From assembly GCA_902777335.1 (NCBI GenBank), contig CACYTF010000028.1, forward strand, positions 1 through 52,784: a stretch of 52,784 bases of DNA, given 5' to 3'. Source of the DNA: an uncultured Eubacteriales bacterium (lineage in GTDB: Bacteria; Bacillota; Clostridia; Christensenellales; Aristaeellaceae). How positions within the stretch are numbered: position 1 is the first letter of the stretch; the number at the start of each line of letters is the position of its first letter. This document shows positions 32,436 to 42,831 of this stretch, piece by piece. A program made the translations under genes and the position numbers. The notes under the pieces are model-generated. The model ran no database searches and had not been told where the DNA came from. It saw only the letters and a list, made by a program, of their open reading frames with translations.

Positions 32436-33059
32436 GGTCTTTCAAGCCTCTTGCGGGTCTTTGGGGATGCTTTCGCCATTCACGGTTCTATGATACCAGA
32501 ATTCCGATGCTTTATCAACCCGTATTCGCCGCGCTTTCCTCTGACATTTTATCCGCTGATTGAACGCGCCAACAAACCAGGAACAGGCAATAAACAAAAA
32601 CTTCCCTATTTCTTTCGTGTTTTTACTCGAAAGCCATAGAAAATGATTGAAAGCCGATTCGCATTATGGTATTATTTAATAGGATACGTGTCGCGGAACC
32701 GCAACAATGTATTCCTATAGTAAACGCCGGAACAGTCGCCGTTCACTACAGAAATACACCCCCGTGAAGCGAACCTGCCGGGAAACAAACCGCTGGCGTT
32801 CATGACGCGCTGTGCAGTTGGTTTGCTGGTTATGCCGGAGTAAAGTTTGCTGCCCCGCTTCACCGAAGCGCGATGGGAAACATAGCATGAAAGAGATACT
32901 TTGCGGGCGGTATGGATGGCCATACATAATAGCGTTCGCTCAAGATGTCTTTGGGTTCGTAAGAGGATACAATATATAGACTTGGAACGCGGAGAACAAA
33001 CAGCCGAAAAACGATCGGAACGACTTTTACGCCCATGACCTATTAAGAGAGGGTTGAAC
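32436..33059 (+). other. 624-base non-coding region with long leader of the giant adhesin
   Basis: No convincing coding frame. The sequence is AT-richer than its neighbours. If the promoter at 32647-32675 is used, the transcript leader would be about 375 bases. Small inverted repeats occur, for example GTATGG-ATGG-CCATAC at 32910-32925. I recognise no named riboswitch. Confidence 0.5.
32647..32675 (+). promoter_or_regulatory. Candidate promoter of the giant adhesin
   Basis: TTGAAA (32647-32652) and TATTAT (32670-32675) are separated by 17 bases in an AT-rich stretch, about 385 bases before the start codon. It is the best match upstream of the gene. Confidence 0.4.
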
Positions 33060-36000
33060 ATGGAAAGCTATATCAATGAACTATTGAGGAAATGCAAGCA
33101 GAAGAGGGTGCTCAATCGAATAATAGCCATTCTGAGCATCATAACACTTCTGTTGACCCTGTATGGGCTTAAACAGAGGAGCGATGCCCTCTCAAGGATT
33201 CCCATGTGTGGTTTGACCGAACACGTCCATACATCGGAGTGCTATGATGGGGACATGAATTTGGTGTGCGGCAAAACCGAACATGTGCATACGGACGCAT
33301 GCTACCAAGAGAGACCGGATGAAGCCACCGTGGCGGATTATTCAGAGGTCGAGGCAGAGAGTGTCGATGACATTCCTGATGAAAGCGACCAGTTCCTGTC
33401 TCTGGATGATGTCGACCTCGAGCCGACATTGGATGACATCAATGGGAATTCGGACGCTTTGACGGATGATGCGGCAGCGGCTGAGTACAATGACGACGCC
33501 GCTGAGGAGCCCGTGTTTACTCTGGGCCATCAAGCCCGTCTGAGCGAGATCATTGAAGCTGCCGGTCTTAAAATCAGACTGAAGTCGGTAGAAGAAGTCG
33601 GCGTCGTAGATATCGATGGGACGCAGGCCGATTCGCTGTCCATAAAGCGTGCAAAGAAGGACTACACCATCACAGCGCTGAGGGACTTTGACAGCGTTGA
33701 ACTCGCACTGGTGTTGAAGAATGAGATAAAGACCATACAGCTGATCGGCGGGGTTGCGGCGGCTCCCGGCGAGGGCGAGTCGCCCACGGAACAGGATGTG
33801 GACACGTCTGCGGCAGAGGATGGGCAGCCCGCCGCGGATACTCCCTCGGAAAACAATGAACAGACCACGCTGGATCCCCCGTCGTCGGAGGATGTAAAGA
33901 CGATCGATGAGGGTCAGCAGAGCGGTCTGACTTTGGATGCCGCGCTCACGGATGGGCAACCGGAGCAGGACGGACAACCCGTTGTGGACCAGCAGAATGA
34001 ACAACCTGCGCAGCAGGAATCCGAACAGCAGGAACAGGCTGTGGCTGACGAACAGACCGAAGTCGGATTTGGTGCCGCCGACGGACAGGGCGATGCTGAG
34101 TCGACGGAAGGCGCGCACGGCACGGCAGTGCAGGCTGACGGGCAGACCGGCGACGAGCAGACCGGCGAAGAATCTGATGATGTACAGGTCGGCGGCGAGC
34201 AGACCGGGGAAGCATCTGATGATGTACAGGTCGGCGGCGAGCAGACCGGGGAAGAATCCGGTGACGTGCAGGTCGGCGACGAGCAGACCGGCGAAGTATC
34301 TGATGATGTACAGGTCGGCGGCGAGCAGATCGTCGAAGAATCTGATGATGTGCTGATCGGCGGCGAGCAAACCGGCGAAGTATCTGATGATGTGCAGGTC
34401 GACGGCGAGCAGTCCGGCGAAGAATCTGATGACGCGCAGGTCGACGGCGAGCAGTCCGGCGAAGAACAGATCGGCGAAGAACAGACCAACGAAGAACAGC
34501 CCGGCAACCAGTCCGACGACGAGCAGTCCGACGAAGAACAGCCCGACGCGCAGTCTGGCGACGAGCAGAACGGTGAAGAGTCCGGTGCCGAACAGTCCGG
34601 CGAACAGGTAAGCGAAGAGCAGACTGGTGATGCGCAGGTCGGTGGCGACCAGTCCGACGACGAGCAGTCCGGCGAAGAACAGCCCGACGCGCAGTCTGGC
34701 GACGAGCAGAACGGTAAAGAGTCCGGTGCCGAGCAGTCCGGCGAGCAGTCCGGCGAAGAACAGACCAACGAAGACCAGTCCGGTGCCGAGCAGTCCGGCG
34801 AAGAACAGACCAGCGAAGACCAGTCCGGTGCCGAGCAGTCCGGCGAAGAACAGACCAGCGAAGACCAGTCCGGTGCCGATCAGTCCGGCGAAGAGCAAAC
34901 CAACGAAGAACAGCCCGGCGACCAGACCGGTGCCGAGCAGACTGCCGAGCAGACCGGCGAAGAGCAGACCGACGAAGAGCAGACCGGTGACGCTGAAACC
35001 GGTGAAGAGAAGGTCGAACAGCCCGAACAGCCGGGTGAGGTAAGTCATACCATCTACAAGGCCACCATCGACTTGTCCAATGTGGAAGCCTATCCGCTCT
35101 CTCTGAACGAGATGATGGCAAGTGCTCAGGCTGCCAGCCTGGATGGTGCGTCGGAAACCGCTTCTGCGCCTGAAGCCGGGACCGGGGAAACCGGGGAAGA
35201 GGCCGAAGATACTGAGGAAGAAGGCGCGGGCGGCGTCTGCATAGAATATGATGAAACGCTTCTGTCCATAGAGGCAGCGGATGAGGATAGATTCGTCACG
35301 CCTCTGGCGAGCTTTGAAGAGACCCAAATTTCAGTCGGTGTTCAGGCCGTCCGGTATGAGCTGACGCTGTTGAACTGCACCCTGCCGGAACCGAAACCGG
35401 CCTATCCCGCTCAGCACTTCGAGGAAAGCACCGAGACCATGAAGGTCGTCGTGGATGCGCCGGAAGGCGCCTTCCCCGAGGGAACGACGATATCTGTTTC
35501 GGACGTTGTGGACCAGCAGACGATCAGCGATATCGAGGAAACCGTGGCGGAGGACTTCGTCGAAGTCAAGAGCGTGCACGCCGTGGACATCAGCTTCTGG
35601 TACAACGGCGATGAGATCGAGCCGCTGCTGCCCATCTCCGTCGTGATGAACGTCAGGGAAGCCGAGCAACCGCAGGACCCGGTGGTCGTCCACGTGGACG
35701 ATGAAGGCGCCGCCAAGGTCGTTGACAGCGAAGAGACCGGCGAAGCGGAGGTCTTCATGGAGATGCCCGCGGGCGAGGAAGGCGCGCTCAATGACGCCCC
35801 CGCCGGTCAGGAGGGCACCGAAGGGGCAAATGCACCGGAAACACAGGACGGCGATGGGTCGGTCGCCTTTTCCGCCGACAGCTTTTCCATCTACGCCGTG
35901 GTTTTCACGGAAACCATCGAGACCCGCTACATAGACGCGTCCGGTGATTCCTGGATCATCACCGTGGGCTACAGCAAGGACGCGAACATTCCCGCCGGCG

Positions 36001-39000
36001 CCACGCTGAAGGTATCTGAGGTGATGGGAGAGGACGCGGAGGCTTATCTGGCCCAGACCGCCGAGGCGTTGCGCGGCCAGGAGACGATTACGCTTGCCCG
36101 ATTCTTCGACATCGCCATACTGGATGAGGAGGGGCGTGAAGTCCAGCCCGCCGAGCCGGTGGAGGTGCGCGCCACGCTGAGCGACGGCAGTGAAGACGCC
36201 GTAAAGGCCGTTCACTTTGACGATGGCGGCGAGATGCAGATATTGAACGCGGAGCACGATGAGGAATCCGTAGCCTTTAATGCCGAGAGCTTCTCGGTTT
36301 ACGGCATTGTCTATACCGTGGACTTCCACTGGAACGCGAACGGCGAAACCTTTGAATACAGCATCGTCGGCGGCGGGGCCATGAGCCTGCGGTCGCTGGT
36401 GGAAATGATGGACGTGCTGGGCGAGTCGCCTGCTGAAGCGGCAGACGCGGCGAACTCCGAGGCGCAGAGCGAACCCGCCGAGGCGGCTGAACCCGACTAT
36501 GACGCCTTTATGGCGCAGATCGAAAGCGTGACCTTCTCTGACGAGACACTGGTGAAGCCCGTGCCGGTGTCGGAAGACATCACCGCCGGCATGTTGATCG
36601 AACAGTGGGGTCTGGAGCCGGTCTATTCCGCCGAACTCACCGAAGAGGACATCGCGGCGCTGAACGCCGCGACATTCCGGGCTCCGGATTGGGCGCTGGT
36701 ATCCCTGAAGGCATTCGACAGCGAGGAATCCCTGTCGATCGCGATGCGCAACGGCGATACGATAACCATAAGCGTTACCGATGCGCAGCTGACGAAGACG
36801 GTTATCTCCGCGTCGGGCCAGGCCTGGCTGATCACCGTGACCTACGGTCGCGAGGCCGGCATACCGGAAGGGGCGGAGCTGGAGGTTTCCGAGATCCTTC
36901 CGGATGAACAGCAGGATGAGGAAGCCTCGGAATATGACCAGTATGTCTCAAAAACCCAGGAAGCGCTCGGCTTTACCACGGGTGAGTTTGATTACATTCG
37001 CCTCTTTGACATCAAAATCGTCGATGCGAATGGCGAAAAAGTGGATATCGCCGCGCCGGTGGATGTGAAGGTTGAGCTGGCGGATAAGGCTGCTCATGAG
37101 AGCGAGGAAGAAGCGCAGAATACACAGGTCGTGCACTTCGCGGACGGAAGCGAGAGCGGAGATGTGGTAGACATTGCCGAAATCGGTCAGGCCACCAATG
37201 CAGTGGACGGAACGATGGTCCGCTTCGAGGCGTCGGGATTCTCCGTTTACGCCATCGTCTCCGGGCCTTCCGGTGCTGAGGCTGGCTGGTCGAAGCTGAC
37301 TTCTCTCGAAAGCCTGACGACCAAGGGTTATTACATTGGGCATACGAGCGGTTATTTCCTGACGAATACCGCAACGTCAAAAACCTCGGGCGAAAATACA
37401 ATAAACGGCATCAAAAGGACAGCCAGGAAAGCGGTGCCGACGGTAAGCGGCGTGGCGCTTTACTATTTCGAGAATGCGTCTGATGGAAAGTACTATATCT
37501 ACTGCATGGCCGATGAAAACAAGAAGTACGTGGTCAACAACGCAGACGCCAGTCTTTCCTTCGGAGATGAAAGCGACAGGACTGCCTTTACGGTCGAGGT
37601 GAACGGCAGCGCTGTTTTCAAGATTCACAACGAAGACTGGTACTGGAACATGCAGTCCGGCACCGGAGAAGGTTTTTACGCCAAAAAGAGCGCTAAAGAT
37701 GGCAACAATAATCTGTATCTATGGGAACAGACCGATCCCAACACGGATACTTACGGGCTGGACGGCAAGTCTTACGGCCTCATGACCTGGGCCGGCGGAA
37801 AAACCGCTAAAGCGCTGATGGGCATCGAGAATGCCGGAGCGGATGAGAATAATGAACCCTATTCCGGATGCCTTGAAGCCAAATTCCTGACCGTGATGAC
37901 GCATGAGTCCAATGCGGGAAACAAGCTGTATGTTCCCAACAATACGTTGGATAACGTCACAATGTGGACGTTTGAATGGGTGGGAAACGACCCCGCCAAC
38001 AGAGTCAACAGTTATTATTACCTGAGGGAGAACAACGGAAAGTACCTCAAGATCTCGACCGACGGCCTCAGCCTGGTCGATGCGCCGGACGAAACCTGCA
38101 AGATTCAGGTGAAACCCGGAACGGGCAAAAAAGAAGGCCAGATCTGTCTGAAATCCGTGGGCTCGAACAGCAAAACCCTGACCTACAGCGGCGAGTACGC
38201 AAAGGGGTATAATGTGGGCGGTACGGCCGGCAGCGAGTGGCTGTATCTTGTTGATGAGAAGCCGGAGGAATTGCTGGCAGATTATGAAAAGGTCTATACT
38301 GCTACCAAGGTAAGCGTTTCCGATACCGAAAATGTAAATACAGGCGCCAAGATCATCATTTACGCCCGCCAGTGGAAAAATGATCATTATGAGTATTACG
38401 CGATCAACAGCAAGGGCGAACTCGTGCCCTGCGTCGAAAGCGGCGATACGATCGAATGGTACGGCGGCAATGTGAACGACATGCTGTGGCAGTTCACCGA
38501 ATATGTCTATGAAGGCACCGACACACCCAACGGATACTACGAACTGGAAAACCTGTACGCGCGGAGCAAAGGAGAGCCTTCCTATCTCGCGCCGAAATAC
38601 TCCGATGGGTCTATTCTTTCCACGAATACCGTTGGCGTACTGCTGCAGGGACGCACGGATCAACAGTACTATTCTCCGATCGTGGCATGGGATACGCCCA
38701 AATACATGTATTCAGCGTTGACAGTGGATCTGAATCAAAATGACCCTGTTCTTGAGCCATGTGTCAGGGCGGATGGCCTGGATTTCTACTTTGCCATTGT
38801 GAAAGATCTTCCCGTTGACGATGTACTTCACGAAGTTCCGACCGTGAACAATGATGATTACGGCATCGTGATGAAAATGAAGGACTTTACCAACGGTAAG
38901 ACGAACGAAATGCCCGATGGTTCGATGAACAAGTTCCTTCAGGACGTCACCAATGACGGCGCGACTTATATCCAAACGTCGGGACTGCTGTCGACAAAGC

Positions 39001-42000
39001 TTGGTGAAAACGGATATCCTGATACGACACGAGCAGGCTCCGGCGGATCGCTGGCCAACCTTTACGCAGGAGCAAGCTACGCCAACCATCTGTTCATAGA
39101 CAGCATCTACCGTGCCACCGGTTATTATGAGTATAACAGCACGCAGAATTTCGCTTACCTGACGGACAGCGGTGATTTCAGGGTTTACCGGGAGCTTGGT
39201 ACCAACGACACCACAGCCAAGCCAACGCTGCAGCACGGGGAGTTTTTCCCGTACAACGATATCGAGGCTGGCCGGTTTGCCTCCGTAAACCCCGAGAATC
39301 TGTACAAAATCAACAAAGACCCGCTCAGCGATTCGGATCCGCGCAAGCACGAACAGCTTTACCTTGTCAAAGGGAACACGGATTATTACTTCGGGATGGA
39401 GCTTGAAGCGAGCTTCTACCAGACGCCCAGCGGACTGGATGCCTGGGGCCATGACATCATCTTCGAGTTCTCTGGCGACGACGATTTCTGGCTCTACGTG
39501 GACGGTGAGCTCGTCATCGACCTCGGCGGCATTCACAGCGCTATGAGCGGCGATGTGAACTTCAGGACAGGCGTTGTCCATAACAACGGCGAGACAACCA
39601 CGCTGTATGATGTGTTTAAAAAGCACTACGAGGATCGCGGCGATACGGAGGCACTGGCCAATATCGACAATCTTTTCACAGTCAACGACGCGGGGCAGCA
39701 CGTTTTCAACGACAATACCCCCCACACCATGCGGGTCTTTTACATGGAGCGCGGCGCGGGCGCTTCCAACCTCCATATGAAATTCAACCTGGCAACCGTC
39801 AAGAAGGGCACTGTACAGCTGCACAAGGAACTCGAGGGCGAGAACGAAAAAAAGACGACCTACGCTGTGTTCCCGTACCAGGTTTACTATACGATGGAGG
39901 ATGATCCGAATACGGAGATAATGCTGAGAAACGCGTTCGATCCGAATGAGGTGTCGGCTGATTACAAGGAAAACACAATGCCATGTTCGGATCAATCGAA
40001 GAACTATGTCTTCTACAAGGATTCGACCAAGCCGGTGACGTTCCTGCCGGAACTGGAAGTGGACGGCGCGACGTATTACAATGTCTTCATGTTGAAGCCG
40101 GACGAGACGGCGATCATCAACTTCCCCACCAAAAGACACGATCCTACAGGCGCGACATACACCGCCGACAATTACCGGATTGTGGAATGCGGCATTGATC
40201 CGACGGTCTATACAAAAGTAACCGTCAATGGAGAAGAAATCACAGGCGCTAAAAATGCCCAAAACGGCGATATCAGCGACTACACAATCCCAATGGCGTC
40301 CACCGGTGATCGCCCGAAGGTCGATTATGTCAACAAGGTTGAAAACCGGAAGAACCTGACGTTTATGAAGGAGCTGTACAGGAAACTGGAAGCGGACACG
40401 GCTCCGCAGAAGATCGAGCTGTATGGTTCGGACGGCAAACCGATGGACATCGGGGAGGACCCGAGTCTTACGACGGCCAAGAATGCGACGTTTGACTTCC
40501 GACTGTACTTCAAAACGCCTTTTGACAAAGATTTCTCCGAGGCGAAGCTGTACGTTTACCATGTGAAGGATCCGGAAGGCTATTATTGCGCATGGAATGA
40601 AGGTGCCGGGCGTTTTGTGAGAATCACAGACGACCAATACCCCGGTTATTTGAAATCCGGTTATGAGAATGGGACAAAGGACTTGGCCAATCTGACGGAC
40701 GATGTCGTTCACACCGACGGCAGTGTGACACACCTCGGCAAATACTGGGCGAGCCTTGAGACAGGTACGAAGGGCTCCATTTCCGGAATACCGGCTTATT
40801 ACACGGTCGAGGTGCGTGATCTGATACCCGGCACAGAGTACAGGATCGTCGAGCGGCCGACCGAAACGCCTGACGGCTACAAATTCTGGCAGTATGTGAA
40901 CGATGATCTTGTCCGCACGGATACAGATCCATATGATCCCGGGGATGGAATCGAAGGGAAGATCGAGACAGATCGCGACGCCCACGCGGTGGTGAGGAAC
41001 TACAAGGGCTACGGATTCCGCCTTGAGAAGGTTTGGGCAGACGCGTCGACCATGAATGACCGTGATCCCGCGTATTTCGCATTGTACAAAACCACGGCCA
41101 ATGGCGACCCGGATGCGCTTGTGGACGGTTCCGTGCGACAGCTGACCTATCAAGCCGACCCGCAGAAGCTCTACTGGTGGTATCTGGATCTTCCGTTCAC
41201 AAATACCGGAATGAATGATTACGCCGTATTCGAAGTGATACTGGAAGGAGATCGCATTGCCGTTGGGAACGACGGTGTGGTTTCAGGCTATGACAGCATA
41301 GCGCCCGTCTCTGATGGCGGCATTGTGACGCTGAAGGGCACGCCCAAGGAACAGAGCTCGGCGAAGGATATCCTGTATAAGGTCACATACGCCGCGCCAG
41401 TGTATATCGGCGACAATGTAAAGGCCTTCAAAGCGACCAACACACCGGCGCTTCTTCCGCCCGTTCAGTTTGTGAAGACGGACTGGGACGGAAAAGTGTT
41501 GAAGGGTGCGACCTTCTCCCTGGTGGATGGCAATGACAATTCGGTATTTGAACCGGCGAACAAAACCTCCGATGAAAACGGTGTGATCGCCAGCGATGTG
41601 TACTTGCAGGCGGATGTGGATTACACGCTGACGGAGTTGGCCTCGCCGCAGGGATACGTCGGCATCGATCCGCTGACGGTCAGGCTGGAAGCGACGTCGT
41701 CCGGCTTTGAGCTGAAGGTGAGTTCCAGTTCCGAAAGCCCTGCCGGTTATTCCCAGTATTACAAAGTGACCGTGGAAGACGGCGTCCTCACGCTGACCGT
41801 CAAAAACCATCCCTATGAATTTGAGGCGGTCAAGGTGGACAGCAATAGCCAGCAGAAATTGGCAGGGGCTCAGTTCAGCCTGTATAAACAGTTGACGATC
41901 GGAACCACTGTGTCTTGGGATGAGGATCATCCGGTATTTACAGACCGGTGCACGGATGCTGATGGCGTTATCCCGGGCATCGGCAAAGACCTGCCTGCGG

Positions 42001-42719
42001 GCACTTATCAGCTTCGTGAGAAAAAGGCGCCCAGTGGCTATCAAACATCCGCCAGCATTGATTTCACCGTCAGCCCGATGGGCTTGATCGAATTATTGGG
42101 CGATTCCCCGGAGGGCGTCACTCTTGTCAAGATAGTAATAAACGACACTGGAAAGATTCGTTATGAACTGACGATTCCGGACAAGCCCGTTCCGCTGAAG
42201 CTGAAAAAGGTGGATGATTCCGGCGCCGATCTGACAGGAGCGATATTCACTCTGGAGAAGTACGAAAACACAAATCAGGTATGGGAGGCTTTGAAATCAG
42301 GGGATTCTGAAACGTATGAGATCGATATGACGTCCAGCGCGCTGTTTGAATTGGAGGATCTTCAGGAAGGCCTGTATCAGTTGGTGGAGACAACGGTTCC
42401 CCCGGGCTATGTGATCCTGGAAAAGCATGTCTATTTCGCGATCACGACGAAATATGATGAAAAAACAAAGAAAAGCAAACGTGTGGTGACGCTGACAGAT
42501 GAAAATGGGCAGGCGCTTACCGCCACGGGGGACCATGTGAAATTGGAAGGACCTGATGCAGACGGCGTCTACACGATCATTGTCCGCAACAATCCTGGCG
42601 TTGCGCTGCCCGCCACCGGCGGCATGGGCACCACCATCCTCTACGTCGGCGGCTCCATCCTGGTTATGCTGGCCGCGATCCTGCTGATCACCAAGCGCCG
42701 CATGCGCTCTGAGGACTAA
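33060..42719 (+). CDS. Giant LPATG-anchored surface protein with fibro-slime and SpaA domains
   Basis: 3,219 residues from ATG 33060 (GAGAGGG six bases upstream). A signal or anchor helix lies near 18-40. Two copies of a Cys/His motif CG-x-TEHVHT-x-x-CY follow (about 49-84), then acidic Gln/Glu/Ser/Gly repeats (about 361-660). Three repeated beta domains (about 787-1404) carry motifs such as WIITVGYSKDANIPAGA and FSVYAIV. A fibro-slime domain spans about 1930-2247 (HDIIFEFSGDDDFWLYVDGE). Three SpaA/Cna-B-like domains start near 2802, 2922 and 3046, each with a Lys-rich first strand and a TELASPQGY-type end. LPATG at 3183-3187, a membrane helix and an RRMRSED tail close it. Sortase would link it to the wall; likely an adhesin. 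Confidence 0.9.
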   Translation: MESYINELLRKCKQKRVLNRIIAILSIITLLLTLYGLKQRSDALSRIPMCGLTEHVHTSECYDGDMNLVCGKTEHVHTDACYQERPDEATVADYSEVEAESVDDIPDESDQFLSLDDVDLEPTLDDINGNSDALTDDAAAAEYNDDAAEEPVFTLGHQARLSEIIEAAGLKIRLKSVEEVGVVDIDGTQADSLSIKRAKKDYTITALRDFDSVELALVLKNEIKTIQLIGGVAAAPGEGESPTEQDVDTSAAEDGQPAADTPSENNEQTTLDPPSSEDVKTIDEGQQSGLTLDAALTDGQPEQDGQPVVDQQNEQPAQQESEQQEQAVADEQTEVGFGAADGQGDAESTEGAHGTAVQADGQTGDEQTGEESDDVQVGGEQTGEASDDVQVGGEQTGEESGDVQVGDEQTGEVSDDVQVGGEQIVEESDDVLIGGEQTGEVSDDVQVDGEQSGEESDDAQVDGEQSGEEQIGEEQTNEEQPGNQSDDEQSDEEQPDAQSGDEQNGEESGAEQSGEQVSEEQTGDAQVGGDQSDDEQSGEEQPDAQSGDEQNGKESGAEQSGEQSGEEQTNEDQSGAEQSGEEQTSEDQSGAEQSGEEQTSEDQSGADQSGEEQTNEEQPGDQTGAEQTAEQTGEEQTDEEQTGDAETGEEKVEQPEQPGEVSHTIYKATIDLSNVEAYPLSLNEMMASAQAASLDGASETASAPEAGTGETGEEAEDTEEEGAGGVCIEYDETLLSIEAADEDRFVTPLASFEETQISVGVQAVRYELTLLNCTLPEPKPAYPAQHFEESTETMKVVVDAPEGAFPEGTTISVSDVVDQQTISDIEETVAEDFVEVKSVHAVDISFWYNGDEIEPLLPISVVMNVREAEQPQDPVVVHVDDEGAAKVVDSEETGEAEVFMEMPAGEEGALNDAPAGQEGTEGANAPETQDGDGSVAFSADSFSIYAVVFTETIETRYIDASGDSWIITVGYSKDANIPAGATLKVSEVMGEDAEAYLAQTAEALRGQETITLARFFDIAILDEEGREVQPAEPVEVRATLSDGSEDAVKAVHFDDGGEMQILNAEHDEESVAFNAESFSVYGIVYTVDFHWNANGETFEYSIVGGGAMSLRSLVEMMDVLGESPAEAADAANSEAQSEPAEAAEPDYDAFMAQIESVTFSDETLVKPVPVSEDITAGMLIEQWGLEPVYSAELTEEDIAALNAATFRAPDWALVSLKAFDSEESLSIAMRNGDTITISVTDAQLTKTVISASGQAWLITVTYGREAGIPEGAELEVSEILPDEQQDEEASEYDQYVSKTQEALGFTTGEFDYIRLFDIKIVDANGEKVDIAAPVDVKVELADKAAHESEEEAQNTQVVHFADGSESGDVVDIAEIGQATNAVDGTMVRFEASGFSVYAIVSGPSGAEAGWSKLTSLESLTTKGYYIGHTSGYFLTNTATSKTSGENTINGIKRTARKAVPTVSGVALYYFENASDGKYYIYCMADENKKYVVNNADASLSFGDESDRTAFTVEVNGSAVFKIHNEDWYWNMQSGTGEGFYAKKSAKDGNNNLYLWEQTDPNTDTYGLDGKSYGLMTWAGGKTAKALMGIENAGADENNEPYSGCLEAKFLTVMTHESNAGNKLYVPNNTLDNVTMWTFEWVGNDPANRVNSYYYLRENNGKYLKISTDGLSLVDAPDETCKIQVKPGTGKKEGQICLKSVGSNSKTLTYSGEYAKGYNVGGTAGSEWLYLVDEKPEELLADYEKVYTATKVSVSDTENVNTGAKIIIYARQWKNDHYEYYAINSKGELVPCVESGDTIEWYGGNVNDMLWQFTEYVYEGTDTPNGYYELENLYARSKGEPSYLAPKYSDGSILSTNTVGVLLQGRTDQQYYSPIVAWDTPKYMYSALTVDLNQNDPVLEPCVRADGLDFYFAIVKDLPVDDVLHEVPTVNNDDYGIVMKMKDFTNGKTNEMPDGSMNKFLQDVTNDGATYIQTSGLLSTKLGENGYPDTTRAGSGGSLANLYAGASYANHLFIDSIYRATGYYEYNSTQNFAYLTDSGDFRVYRELGTNDTTAKPTLQHGEFFPYNDIEAGRFASVNPENLYKINKDPLSDSDPRKHEQLYLVKGNTDYYFGMELEASFYQTPSGLDAWGHDIIFEFSGDDDFWLYVDGELVIDLGGIHSAMSGDVNFRTGVVHNNGETTTLYDVFKKHYEDRGDTEALANIDNLFTVNDAGQHVFNDNTPHTMRVFYMERGAGASNLHMKFNLATVKKGTVQLHKELEGENEKKTTYAVFPYQVYYTMEDDPNTEIMLRNAFDPNEVSADYKENTMPCSDQSKNYVFYKDSTKPVTFLPELEVDGATYYNVFMLKPDETAIINFPTKRHDPTGATYTADNYRIVECGIDPTVYTKVTVNGEEITGAKNAQNGDISDYTIPMASTGDRPKVDYVNKVENRKNLTFMKELYRKLEADTAPQKIELYGSDGKPMDIGEDPSLTTAKNATFDFRLYFKTPFDKDFSEAKLYVYHVKDPEGYYCAWNEGAGRFVRITDDQYPGYLKSGYENGTKDLANLTDDVVHTDGSVTHLGKYWASLETGTKGSISGIPAYYTVEVRDLIPGTEYRIVERPTETPDGYKFWQYVNDDLVRTDTDPYDPGDGIEGKIETDRDAHAVVRNYKGYGFRLEKVWADASTMNDRDPAYFALYKTTANGDPDALVDGSVRQLTYQADPQKLYWWYLDLPFTNTGMNDYAVFEVILEGDRIAVGNDGVVSGYDSIAPVSDGGIVTLKGTPKEQSSAKDILYKVTYAAPVYIGDNVKAFKATNTPALLPPVQFVKTDWDGKVLKGATFSLVDGNDNSVFEPANKTSDENGVIASDVYLQADVDYTLTELASPQGYVGIDPLTVRLEATSSGFELKVSSSSESPAGYSQYYKVTVEDGVLTLTVKNHPYEFEAVKVDSNSQQKLAGAQFSLYKQLTIGTTVSWDEDHPVFTDRCTDADGVIPGIGKDLPAGTYQLREKKAPSGYQTSASIDFTVSPMGLIELLGDSPEGVTLVKIVINDTGKIRYELTIPDKPVPLKLKKVDDSGADLTGAIFTLEKYENTNQVWEALKSGDSETYEIDMTSSALFELEDLQEGLYQLVETTVPPGYVILEKHVYFAITTKYDEKTKKSKRVVTLTDENGQALTATGDHVKLEGPDADGVYTIIVRNNPGVALPATGGMGTTILYVGGSILVMLAAILLITKRRMRSED
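34140..35040 (+). repeat. Acidic Q/E/S/G tandem repeats in the adhesin
   Basis: About eight copies of a 42-base unit (14 residues, consensus GEQTGEESDDVQVG) span about 34150-34480. Two long units built on QSDDEQSGEEQPDAQSGDEQ follow near 34510-34750. Four or so 45-base units (SGEEQTSEDQSGAEQ) lie near 34740-34900. Copies are nearly identical in DNA, which invites slippage and copy-number change. They probably form a stalk that spans the cell wall. Confidence 0.9.
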
Positions 42720-42767
42720 GGCCTCTGCTTGATCCCTTGGAAAGTGTGCCTGCACACCATCCGCTTT

Positions 42768-42805
42768 CCCCGGCCCCCTTCTCGGGGGCTGGGGATTTGC
42801 TTTTT
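42768..42805 (+). terminator. Terminator of the giant adhesin gene
   Basis: An 11-bp stem (42768-42778 with 42784-42794; one G-T type mismatch) has a 5-base loop and is followed by ATTTGCTTTTT. It lies about 50 bases after the stop codon. Confidence 0.8.
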
Positions 42806-42831
42806 ACACCACCCTATTCAACCGCCAGCGC

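Noticed and set aside
32676..33059. Cyclic di-GMP or cobalamin riboswitch in the adhesin leader
   Set aside because: No consensus core could be matched by eye; only small inverted repeats are seen.
34150..34900. CRISPR-like direct repeats
   Set aside because: Repeats are contiguous, in frame and encode protein; there are no unique spacers and no cas genes.
33342..35327. 661-codon minus-strand frame across the adhesin repeats
   Set aside because: Produced by the repeat unit lacking stops in all frames; the plus-strand frame continues through 9.6 kb with recognised domains.
38712..41153. 813-codon minus-strand frame within the adhesin
   Set aside because: Shadow frame; the fibro-slime and SpaA-type domains are encoded on the plus strand.
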